From: an uncultured bacterium
GTDB lineage: Bacteria > Bacteroidota > Bacteroidia > Bacteroidales > Bacteroidaceae
Assembly (NCBI GenBank): GCA_945788485.1
Contig: CALZMB010000099.1
Coordinates: 1 to 8,404 of the forward strand
Direction of reading: 5' to 3'
Length of the DNA stretch: 8,404 bases
Within the stretch, counting starts at the first letter, position 1. Every line of letters starts with the position of its first letter. A program made the translations under genes and the position numbers. Shown here one piece after another: positions 1-7,800 of this stretch. Under the pieces are notes generated by a model, which saw only the letters and a program-made list of their open reading frames with translations, made no database searches and had not been told where the DNA came from.

Positions 1-2211
1 AACCTCATCAACTCCGGCTTCCGCCGCTGGAACGTGAACTTCAAGCTGCAGCAGTCGCTGACCCGCAACCTCACCCTCGACCTCAACGCACGCTACACGG
101 AGATGCGCTTCAAGGGCAACCGCTACGACTATGCCACAAGCGCCTACACCTACAAGCCTATCGACGAGCCGTTCGGTTCAAACGACCCGACAGACCTCGG
201 CATGGGTTCGGCATCGGCAGAAGACGCATACAACCCTGTTGACTGTATCAACGACGTGAACAACATCCGCGACGTCTATCGCCTCAACCTCAACTCCGGC
301 CTGACATGGAAAGTTGTCAAGGGCCTGACGGCAAAGACCGAACTCCTCGTGGCACGCAACTGGAGCCAGACACAGACATACGACGGCGGACACACCGCAG
401 GCGCCGGCTACAGCACGGCGAAGCTCACCAACGGCAACGGCTACAACGTGCGCTGGGACACCACACTCAGCTATGACGTGCAGGGTCTGGGCGAAAACCA
501 CAGCCTCAACGCCATGGTCGGCAACGAGGTGCTGGCAAGCAAGAGCAACAACAACGTCATCTACGGCGTGGGCTATCCTACGGAATGGAACATGGAGCAG
601 GTGTTCGGCAACATCAACTTCTCTGACAAGGACAAGGGCATGGACTATGTGTCAAGCTCTATCGGCGTTCCGTCGCACACACTCTCATGGTTCGGACGTG
701 TCAACTACTCATACCTCGGCCGCTACCTCGTCACAGCTACAATGCGTGCCGACGGTTCTTCAAAATTCTCGAAGGGCAACCAGTGGGGCTACTTCCCCGC
801 AGCGGCAGTGGCATGGCGTCTCTCTGACGAACCGTTCATGGAAGGCGCACGCTCATGGCTCGACAACCTGAAGTTCCGCTTCTCTATCGGTACGTCAGGC
901 AACGACGGCATCGACGATTCGGCATTCTACACCACATGGGTGCCAAGCTCTACCACCGTCAACGGCCAGACCGTGACGACATACAAGCCGGGCGCACTCC
1001 TCGGCAACCCTGACCTGACATGGGAGACAACGACATCACGCAACATCGGTATCGACTACAGCTTCTTCAACGGCAAGATCAACGGTGCCCTCGACTTCTA
1101 CTGGAACTCTACGAAGGACTGTCTCATGCGTGTGCCTATCGACCCGACAGCAGGCGCAAGCTACTGGATGCAGAACGTGGCGAAGACATCAAACAAGGGT
1201 GTCGAACTCAGCCTCAACTACAACGCAGTGCGCACAAAGGACTTCGACCTCACCGTCGGCGTGACCTACAACTTCAACCACAACAACGTGGATGACCTCG
1301 CTGACGGCGTGCTCGCAAGCGCACACACCGGCTGGGGCTCTACGATGAGTATCCCTTACTACGACTACATCGTGAAGGAAGGCGAGCCTGTAGGCCTCAT
1401 CCAGGGCTTCAACAGCCTCGGCTACTACACCGTTGACGACTTCAACGTGGTTGACGGCGTGTGGACACTGAAAGAAGGTGTCGCAGACACGAAGGTAGGC
1501 AACTGGGCAGGCGGCTCATACTACAACATCCCGAAGGGCCAGACAGCATTCCCCGGCGTGGCGAAATTCGAGGACACCGACGGTGACGGCACCGTGACGG
1601 AAGACGACGCGACAATCATCGGACGCGCACAGGCACAGCACACCGGCGGCTTCAACATCAACGCCCGCTACAAGAACATCGACTTCTCCGCAGGCTTCAC
1701 ATACCAGATTGGCGGCAAGGTGTATAACGCCAACGTCATGCACGACATGATGGGCAACAAGGACACAAGCCTCGGCTACAACCGCCTCGCAGAACTGAGC
1801 GACTGCTGGCAGATGTTCAATGTCAATGGCAACGGCGACCTCTACGCAGTGACAGACCCGACAGAGCTTGCCGCTCTCAATGCGGGCGCAAAGTATGCCC
1901 TGCCATACTCTGAGTACGGCATCGTAAGCTCTGAGTTTGTTGAGGACGCTTCATACCTCCGCCTGCAGACACTCACCATCGGCTACACACTGCCGAAGAG
2001 CCTGATAAAGAAAGCCGGGCTGTCAAACCTCCGCGTGTATTTCACCGGCGGCAACCTCTTCTGCCTGAAAGGCTATTCAGGCATCGACCCAGACGTGAAC
2101 GTAGCTCCATCGGTGGACAGCAGCTACTCTGGCTTCCCGACACCGAACTACGACTACCACTCTTATCCAAAGGCTCGCACCTTCACATTCGGTATCAACG
2201 TCGCATTCTAA
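1..2211 (+). CDS. susC: SusC/RagA-family TonB-linked outer-membrane transporter, C-terminal part (5' end outside window)
   Basis: The frame is open from base 1, so the gene starts left of the window; the first in-frame start-like codon (GTG at 34) is internal. The visible 736 codons cover most of the beta-barrel of a protein that in this family is usually about 1000 residues; the signal peptide, carboxypeptidase-regulatory-like domain, TonB box and most or all of the plug are missing. Seen: alternating amphipathic barrel strands rich in Tyr, Asn and Gly; a SusC-typical segment with a DxDxDG calcium-loop pattern (DTDGDGTVTEDD, visible residues 525-536) followed by ATIIGRAQ; the late segment SYLRLQTLTIGYTLPKSL; and a terminal strand ending in Phe (FTFGINVAF), the usual outer-membrane assembly signal. 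In this family SusC imports ligands captured by SusD, powered by TonB-ExbBD. susD follows after 29 bp. The substrate cannot be told from the sequence; glycan is most likely, peptide possible. The symbol denotes the family. Confidence 0.96.
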   Translation, partial: NLINSGFRRWNVNFKLQQSLTRNLTLDLNARYTEMRFKGNRYDYATSAYTYKPIDEPFGSNDPTDLGMGSASAEDAYNPVDCINDVNNIRDVYRLNLNSGLTWKVVKGLTAKTELLVARNWSQTQTYDGGHTAGAGYSTAKLTNGNGYNVRWDTTLSYDVQGLGENHSLNAMVGNEVLASKSNNNVIYGVGYPTEWNMEQVFGNINFSDKDKGMDYVSSSIGVPSHTLSWFGRVNYSYLGRYLVTATMRADGSSKFSKGNQWGYFPAAAVAWRLSDEPFMEGARSWLDNLKFRFSIGTSGNDGIDDSAFYTTWVPSSTTVNGQTVTTYKPGALLGNPDLTWETTTSRNIGIDYSFFNGKINGALDFYWNSTKDCLMRVPIDPTAGASYWMQNVAKTSNKGVELSLNYNAVRTKDFDLTVGVTYNFNHNNVDDLADGVLASAHTGWGSTMSIPYYDYIVKEGEPVGLIQGFNSLGYYTVDDFNVVDGVWTLKEGVADTKVGNWAGGSYYNIPKGQTAFPGVAKFEDTDGDGTVTEDDATIIGRAQAQHTGGFNINARYKNIDFSAGFTYQIGGKVYNANVMHDMMGNKDTSLGYNRLAELSDCWQMFNVNGNGDLYAVTDPTELAALNAGAKYALPYSEYGIVSSEFVEDASYLRLQTLTIGYTLPKSLIKKAGLSNLRVYFTGGNLFCLKGYSGIDPDVNVAPSVDSSYSGFPTPNYDYHSYPKARTFTFGINVAF

Positions 2212-2226
2212 ACAGAACAATTTAAT

Positions 2227-2233
2227 AAGGAGA
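2227..2233 (+). promoter_or_regulatory. Ribosome binding site of susD
   Basis: AAGGAGA lies 7 nt before the ATG at 2241. It is a near-complete Shine-Dalgarno sequence, unusual in Bacteroidetes where most starts lack one, and it fixes the susD start. The 29-bp susC-susD gap has no terminator or promoter box, which supports co-transcription, with strong independent translation of the lipoprotein. Confidence 0.7.
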
Positions 2234-2240
2234 AAAACAA

Positions 2241-4322
2241 ATGAAAAACAAGATATTGAACATCGCACTTGTAGGTGCCGCACTCATGGCAACAACATCA
2301 TGTAGCGATTTCCTTGAGACGAAGTCTGTATCTACTGCCGACGGTGAGTTCGTGTTCTCTAACATGACAACCGCTCGCGCTGCCATGAACGGCGCATACA
2401 GCGAGTGGCACGGTGCCGTCAGCGCACACATCTTCGGCGACGGACTCTTCTACGCGCTCGACATAGCAGGTTCTGACATCATGCGTCACCCTGAGAAGTA
2501 TGCCAACCAGCTCCCGCGCCACCAGCCAGAGACCTTCTATGAGGGCGGCGCAGCAGCAGGAACATACAACCCGGTGACATACGGCAAGGAAGCGCCGAGC
2601 AGCCCGTATGCCGTGCTCTTCTCTGTTGTCGGAAAGGCAAACGCCATAGCATCGGCAATAGAAGGAATGGACGGATATGCTGAGATGCAGAAGCAGACAG
2701 CGCCGTCAAACCTCTCGCAGCTCTACGGAGAGGCTGTCTGCCTGCGTGCAACCGCCTACCGCGAGCTCATCAAATACTACGGCGACGTGCCATACCAGTC
2801 CGTTTTCGGCGTAGCAGCAGGCTCGCTCGTATGCCGCGATTCAATCTATGACGTCATCATCAACGACGTGCAGCGTGTCGCGCCGCTCATGTACCCCGTG
2901 GGCAAAGACAACAAGAACTATTTCTCAAGCACTTACGCCTACGCCCTCATCGGCCGTCTCGCCCTCGAAGCAGCAGGCTACCAGACACGACGCGGAGACA
3001 TGACATACGTTGACGGAGAAGGCAAGGCACTCACATTCGAGACACTCGGAACTGCCAACAACAACGCCACATACGGCCGCCGCGCAGACTGGCGCAACCT
3101 CTACGGCATTGCCAAGGAGGCTTACAAGAACTGTCTTGCCAACCTCGGCACATGTTCTTTCAGCGACAGCTACAGCACATTCTTCGACGAGCTGCACGCT
3201 GACGACAACGGCTTCGCTACGGAATCCATCTACGAAGAGCCGTTCTCACAGGGCGCAACAGGCAACGACCCGCGCTCATACTCGCTCGGCCGTCCGTCTT
3301 CAGGCGGTTCGTCAAAAGCTTATCCTTGCAAGGCTTACGGCCAGGGACGCATCAATCCGGCATTCTACTACGGCGTGTTCGACCCGAACGACGTTCGCCG
3401 CGACCTCAGCTGTACAGTAACAGGCTCTACCGGCAAGGGCTTCGAGAAGCTCATCAGCTTCAATCCTGGCTCAAAGTCTGACGGCGGCGGCATCTGCTGC
3501 AACAAGTTCGACGAGTGCCGTCAGCCTGTAGTCTGGACAGCCAACCAGCGCCGCTCAGGCATCAACGCTCCTTATCTCCGCCTCTCTGAGGTTTATCTCG
3601 GCTATGCTGAGGCATGCGCAATGACAGGCGACGAGGCAACAGCGAAGGAATATCTCGCAAAGATCCGCAACCGTGCATTCAACGGAAACGGCAATGTTGA
3701 CGCATTCATCGCAAGCGAAGGCTCGCTCTTCAAGGCCATCATCGACGAGCGCGGATTCGAGTTTGCAGGCGAGGGCGACCGCCGCTGGACACTCATCCGC
3801 ACCGGTCTCCTCCCTGAGAAGATCAGCGAGATAAAGAGCCTGACAGCTGCGATGATCAACGGCTTGAAGACAAACGGCTACTACACCTTCGCAAACGGCA
3901 ACACCATCTCTAACGTGATATACACAAAGATGGTCGATCCGAAGAAGGAACTGGGCATGAAGTCTCGTCTTGTAGGGGCTTGCACAGACAAGAGCAACCC
4001 TGTCACCTTCCCTGGCTGGCGCGGCCAGAAGGACTGGGAGGATGTCAGCGGATTCACCGGCTACGCCTCAAACTCCAAGTCCAACCTCGCCATCAAGGGC
4101 CTCTTCGAGAAACTTTCTGACGCTGAGATTGCAGCACTGAAGGCTGACGGATATGCTGAAGCATCTTGGGGCAAGGACTTGGTAAAGAACGAGGCAGAGT
4201 ATTCTGACTATCTCTTCTACGGCTATGACAGCGTGAAGGCTCCTATCTACCTCTTCCCGTTCTCACCGAACGTGATGTCAACAGGCGGCTTCACTAACGG
4301 CTACGGCTTCGCAAACAATTGA
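2241..4322 (+). CDS. susD: SusD/RagB-family surface glycan-binding lipoprotein
   Basis: A 693-residue outer-membrane lipoprotein that captures ligand and acts as the lid of the SusC pore. The N-terminus is a lipoprotein signal peptide: Lys-containing start, hydrophobic stretch, lipobox TTSC with the lipidated Cys at residue 21, then SDFLETK, the usual SusD mature start. Family landmarks in order: TPR-like helix LYGEAVCLRATAYRELIKYY then GDVPY (161-185); helices DSIYDVIINDVQ (200-211) and YAYALIGRLALEAAGY (232-247); APYLRLSEVYLGYAEA (443-458); AKEYLAKIRNRAF (468-480); IIDERGFEFAGEGDRRWTLIRTG (500-522, the conserved ER-x-E-x-x-x-EG-R motif); and the C-terminal YLFPFSPNVM segment (670-679). At 693 residues it is longer than the common 500-600, with about 145 residues between the RTG motif and the C-terminal segment. 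The start is fixed by a good RBS and the lipobox. It ends the susCD unit, as a terminator follows 44 bp later. The symbol denotes the family; the ligand is unknown. Confidence 0.97.
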   Translation: MKNKILNIALVGAALMATTSCSDFLETKSVSTADGEFVFSNMTTARAAMNGAYSEWHGAVSAHIFGDGLFYALDIAGSDIMRHPEKYANQLPRHQPETFYEGGAAAGTYNPVTYGKEAPSSPYAVLFSVVGKANAIASAIEGMDGYAEMQKQTAPSNLSQLYGEAVCLRATAYRELIKYYGDVPYQSVFGVAAGSLVCRDSIYDVIINDVQRVAPLMYPVGKDNKNYFSSTYAYALIGRLALEAAGYQTRRGDMTYVDGEGKALTFETLGTANNNATYGRRADWRNLYGIAKEAYKNCLANLGTCSFSDSYSTFFDELHADDNGFATESIYEEPFSQGATGNDPRSYSLGRPSSGGSSKAYPCKAYGQGRINPAFYYGVFDPNDVRRDLSCTVTGSTGKGFEKLISFNPGSKSDGGGICCNKFDECRQPVVWTANQRRSGINAPYLRLSEVYLGYAEACAMTGDEATAKEYLAKIRNRAFNGNGNVDAFIASEGSLFKAIIDERGFEFAGEGDRRWTLIRTGLLPEKISEIKSLTAAMINGLKTNGYYTFANGNTISNVIYTKMVDPKKELGMKSRLVGACTDKSNPVTFPGWRGQKDWEDVSGFTGYASNSKSNLAIKGLFEKLSDAEIAALKADGYAEASWGKDLVKNEAEYSDYLFYGYDSVKAPIYLFPFSPNVMSTGGFTNGYGFANN

Positions 4323-4366
4323 TTCAGACATCCCTCCAGTCACTGACGGGACAGAAAAATAAAAAC

Positions 4367-4403
4367 AGGCATCCCTGCCACGCCAAGCGTAGCAGGGATG
4401 CCT
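4367..4403 (+). terminator. Rho-independent terminator of the susCD unit, probably bidirectional
   Basis: A perfect 12-bp stem (AGGCATCCCTGC at 4367-4378 with its complement at 4392-4403) encloses a 13-nt loop, in which ACGC/GCGT can pair further to leave the loop CAA. The plus side continues TGTTTAT. The opposite side is preceded by an A-rich run (4355-4365), which reads as a T-rich tract on the minus strand, so the hairpin could also stop leftward read-through. It lies 44 bp after the susD stop. Confidence 0.88.
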
Positions 4404-4460
4404 TGTTTATATATATGTGCAAACTGTCGTCCGCACATCCAAAACCAACACAAATGTTCG

Positions 4461-4531
4461 GTTCTCTTCGATGTAGTCGAAGAGCTTAACCACCGCAACG
4501 GTCCTGTTCTCTTCGACTTGGTCGAAGAGCT
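4461..4531. repeat. Two tandem 26-bp palindromic (REP-like) hairpin repeats
   Basis: Copies at 4461-4486 and 4506-4531 share GTTCTCTTCGA at the left and GTCGAAGAGCT at the right, with a 45-bp period. Each folds: CTCTTCGA pairs with TCGAAGAG. The copies differ only in the centre, TGTA versus CTTG. The first centre pair is T-G in copy 1 and C-G in copy 2, so pairing is kept while sequence varies. Neither copy is followed by a T run, so they are not simple terminators. They resemble short extragenic palindromes; mobility by a transposase supplied in trans is inference only. Confidence 0.75.
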
Positions 4532-4572
4532 GCAAAAACATAGAGAAAATACTGCTTAAAGGGTATGGGCAT

Positions 4573-4597
4573 AAAAAAAGGGACTGCGCTCAGTCCC
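4573..4597 (-). terminator. Rho-independent terminator on the minus strand
   Basis: Read on the minus strand, GGGACTG, loop AGCG, CAGTCCC is followed directly by seven Ts (4579 down to 4573). The 7-bp stem is perfect. It closes the candidate small RNA and is also the first good terminator downstream of the regulator gene, 208 bp beyond its stop codon. Confidence 0.88.
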
Positions 4598-4635
4598 AAT
4601 CTTTGTTAACCTTAAATCTAATACTATGAAAAACA
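4573..4635 (-). ncRNA. Candidate small RNA of about 62 nt (promoter-to-terminator cassette without an ORF)
   Basis: A Bacteroidetes-type promoter (-7 box TACCTTTG) points left and predicts a start near 4634-4636. The terminator T run ends at 4573, giving an RNA of roughly 62 nt. Its 5' part is unstructured, U- and A-rich and carries TTTTTCATAGTATTAG and AAGGTTAACAAAGATT; its 3' third is the GGGACTG/CAGTCCC hairpin with a U tail. I see no ORF with a start codon in it. The shape (single-stranded seed plus terminator hairpin) is that of a trans-acting bacterial sRNA. The 5' motif feels familiar as a multicopy element in Bacteroidales, and families of paralogous sRNAs have been described in Bacteroides, but I cannot verify membership here. 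Alternatively it is only the 3' end of the regulator mRNA with a chance promoter. Confidence 0.55.
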
Positions 4636-4640
4636 CGGTG

Positions 4641-4671
4641 CAAAGGTAAAGATAAATACCCACACCTGCAA
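4641..4671 (-). promoter_or_regulatory. Bacteroidetes-type promoter for the candidate small RNA
   Basis: On the minus strand the -7 box TACCTTTG (4648 down to 4641) matches TAnnTTTG exactly. TTG of the -33 element (4671 down to 4669, within ACTTG) lies 20 bp upstream. The same TTG-N20-TAnnTTTG spacing recurs at the regulator's own promoter. There is no protein-coding gene downstream on that strand before a terminator. Confidence 0.65.
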
Positions 4672-4690
4672 GTTTTTCATGCAAAAACTT
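4670..4690. repeat. 21-bp inverted repeat abutting the small-RNA promoter -33 box
   Basis: AAGTTTTT (4670-4677) and its exact complement AAAAACTT (4683-4690) flank the 5-bp centre CATGC. The repeat overlaps the -33 TTG at 4669-4671 and extends upstream, where an operator for a dimeric protein would sit. It lacks a GC-rich stem and T tail, so a terminator role is unlikely. AT-rich dyads of this size can occur by chance. Confidence 0.4.
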
Positions 4691-4805
4691 ACGTTGTATG
4701 CTTAATTATTGATTTAAATCACAAACAAGAACGCTTTTTCAGCCAAAACGGCTAAATACACCTCAGTAGCCAAAGCGCCTCACAAGGCTGTGCGGACAAG
4801 CCTTT

Positions 4806-7800
4806 TCACTCGTCCGCATCAGCCTCGCCTTCAGCGGCAGACGCCTTCTCAGCATGATACTGCCTGAACTCAGAAGGCGACATGCCGGTATGTTTCTTGA
4901 AACACTTCCCGAAATATTTCGGGTCAGAGAAGCCTACCTTGTACGCTATCTGAGAGACTGGGAGATGAGATTGCGCCACAAGATCCTCGGCACGCTGCAT
5001 ACGGACGTGGCGTATGAAATCGTTCGGCGTCATGTCAGCGATACGCTTGATGCGGGCATAGAGAGCAGAACGACCTACATTAAGACTGCGAGCCAAATCC
5101 TCAACCTTAAGGTCTGAGTTGTCAAGATGCTCCTCTATATATTTCAGGATATGGTCCATCGTCTCCTTGTCCTCGTCGATAATCTCCGGCTTCTGCAACA
5201 GGAAACGCACCTTGCCTGCTTCCGCCTGCTCTGTAGCCTCTTCTTGCATCTCCACTTTCTTGCGCCGCATATAATAGTAGATGGCGTATGCTATCGCTCC
5301 GGAAATGAGAAGAAGCATAATGAGCTGCCCCCACCAGCTCTCCATGAAAGTAGGCTGGGCATAGATATGCAAGGCACGCGTGTTGTCCATCCACACGCCG
5401 TCGCTGTTCGTGCTGCGGACGTAGAGCGTGTGGGAGCCGGCTGGAAAACCGTTGAACGTCACACTGTTCGTGCCATCGCGGGTGTAGAGCCACTGCTGAT
5501 GTTCGTCGTCCGGGTCGCCGTCCAGCATATAGGCATAGCGTATGTTGCGGTTGTCGGTGTAGTCAAGGGCGGAGAAAGACACGGTAAACGTGCGTTTATC
5601 GACATCGACATGAAGACGTCCGGTGTTGAGAATTGGCTGAGGAGCAAGGTTGTCAGCGTAATCGATGGAAGTAAAGACGACAGTAGGCTGATAGCTGCTC
5701 TTCAACATCAGGCGCGGAAGGAAGCTGAGATAGCCGCCCTCGGTGCCTATGAAGATACGGTCGGTGGCGGCGTTATGACAAGGCAACGCCTCGCTGATGT
5801 TGACATCCCCAAGCTCCTCGGCACCGAACTCCTGAATGACATTTGTCTTGTGGTCGAGGCGCGAGATGCGCGATTCGCCGACAATCCACAAGTCGTCGCT
5901 GTTGTCAACGACAAGAGAGTAGATGGTCTGGATGGAACGCGTGTTCACAGCAGTGAAACGTATATCGTCTCTCAACACCTCTTTCGAAGACGTCTGCTGC
6001 AGCCCGCCGCCGATGGTGGCGACATACACCCTGCCGTCTTGCGTAGCACAACACTGCATCACCTCGCTGCTGAACAACGAGCTGGAGTCGTCGTCAAGAT
6101 GTCGCGAGACAAAGAACTTCACCTTGCGGTAGTCGCTGAAACGGTCGCTGAACGTGACAAGGCCAGTGTTTGACGCCAGAAGCACATTGCCTTCACGGGT
6201 GACGGCGATGCGGCGGAGCTCCTTGAAACGTTCTGTGTCGAAGCCCTTCAACTCATTGCCACTGTGTATAAAACGCATCTTCCCGTCGCGCGGCGATTCG
6301 TCTATGATGTTCAATCCGCCACCGTAGGTCGCGACAAGCAATCTGCCACGGCTGTCTTCCTTGATGTCGTAGATGCGGTTGCTGCTGATGGAATACGGGT
6401 CGGCTGCATCGTGATGGAACACCGTCTGCCTGCCCGACAAGTCACGCATAATCAGCCCGTCGCCTTTCGTGCCTATCCAAAGCCTGCCCTTACGGTCTGA
6501 ATGGAGGGCATAGACATTGCTGGCGATGCGTTCAGACGACAGAAGGTTGAGGCGGTTGTCATAAACCATGAACTTACCGTCGTAGCTGCCGGTGATGATA
6601 TTGCCGTCGGCTGAAGGCACCTGAAGGATGGCGCGGGTGTCGATAGCGTCGTTACGGTCAACACGGTCAACATTGTTGTGGTAGAAGCTAATGAGCGAGA
6701 GGTTGTGCGAACAACCTAACCACAGGTTCCCCTGGACATCGCTGTAGTAGCGGCGGATGCGAGGGACATACTTGCTGTTGCTGTACGAAGGGCGCAAAGG
6801 ATGCGGCACAAGACAACGCTTTCGCTCATCATAATAAGAGAAAGTGCCGCCGTTGGGGACTGTCCATACCGTGTGACGTTTGTCCTCATGGAAAAGGGGG
6901 CACTCTGAATGCGTCTCCCACAGATCGTTATCCAACTGGGCGTCTAACCACAACGGCTCGAAGGTGGAGGCATCGACCATCGTCACGCCCGGACCGTTGT
7001 TGAAACACCACAAACGGCCTTGTGAATCACAGAACATCTGATCGATAGACGCGACGGGATTGGAAGGGTTCTGTATGCTGACAAGACGCTCGTCGCCGTT
7101 GCGGACATCATAGAAAAGCAGGCCCACGTCAGTGGCGAGAGCGATGACATTACCCTTCACGACGGCGCACTCATTAATGCGCTGTATCTTGCTCTGGAGA
7201 TTTGCCATGGCAATCTTCTGACCATACAGGCAGCCCAGCCTGCCAAACGGAGAGACGAACCATACGCCGCCGCCAACCTCAAGCACATAGTCAAAAGGCT
7301 CATCGCTCAGCTTCTTCTCGCCGTTGAGATATAAGCCCTTAGAGGTGAAACACCACTCGTTGCCCGCCTTGTCGAGCGACACCTTGTTCAAATGCCCCTG
7401 AAGACGGAAGTGCTGGATGGCGTTATCTGATACGGAGAGGAGGCTGTCTGTGACGCGGAAATGATCGACATCCCTGCCCGCAAGCCACGAATGGCCGTTC
7501 TCAAGAGGGTATATCTTGCGCAGGCGGAACGGCTTGGACACGCCGCCAGACTTCTCCTGCCCGGGCAAAGCCGGGTTTATCTTCTCAAAACTGCATTTCT
7601 TGCTGTCGAAAAGAAAAATCTCGTTGGTGTAAGCCTCGGTCCACAGATTGCCCTGTATGCCTGACACGAGATATTTAATATGGTTGGTTGGAAGGAGATT
7701 CTTGCCCGGGACATTGCGGAACGTGGTGAAACGATAACCGTCAAAACAGGTCAGGCCGTTCCAAGACGTAATCCACAGAAGATTGTCGGTGGATTGCGTG

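Larger units (their letters stand above)
4323..4805. other. Intergenic region between convergent susD and regulator genes: terminators, hairpin repeats, small-RNA cassette
   Basis: No credible protein gene lies in these 483 bp. From left to right it holds the susD terminator, a weak inverted repeat ATGTGC/GCACAT (4415-4420 and 4433-4438), two 26-bp hairpin repeats, a minus-strand terminator and promoter enclosing a short transcribed stretch, an A/T-rich inverted repeat at 4670-4690, and a small hairpin (4784-4804) directly after the regulator's stop codon. The last lacks a T run on the regulator's strand and is not a convincing terminator. Bases 4691-4783 are AT-rich and show nothing further that I can support. 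Confidence 0.7.

Noticed and set aside
178..501. Open frame on the minus strand inside susC, and similar ones inside susD (for example 2925-3197)
   Set aside because: These are antisense or frame-shifted shadows of susCD with Cys/Val/Ala-rich or Ser/Thr/Arg-rich compositions and no start signals.
1573..1608. DxDxDG calcium-loop pattern in SusC considered as an inserted dockerin-like domain
   Set aside because: A DxNGDGxI-type loop is a regular feature of SusC-family barrels at this position, so it is not an insertion or a novelty.
4626..4649. Tiny plus-strand ORF ATG to TAA reading MKNTVQR, preceded by an AT-rich stretch
   Set aside because: It lies exactly across the minus-strand promoter and small-RNA 5' end, has no Shine-Dalgarno, no promoter box upstream on its own strand and nothing downstream that a leader peptide could regulate.
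4429..4798. GTCCGCACA at 4429-4437 and its complement at 4790-4798, as if bounding a mobile unit
   Set aside because: Nine bases is short, no target duplication is seen next to either end, and the interval contains unrelated elements; chance is the simpler explanation.
4784..4804. Hairpin AAGGCT/AGCCTT right after the regulator stop codon
   Set aside because: The stem is only 6 bp and there is no T run on the regulator's strand, so it is not a convincing terminator; the T-tailed hairpin at 4573-4597 is far better.
5127..6173. Long plus-strand open frame (348 codons) opposite the regulator gene
   Set aside because: Its translation has no domain or secretion signal, is rich in His, Val and Arg as expected for a shadow of the GC-biased coding strand, and is fully antisense to a gene with clear domain motifs.
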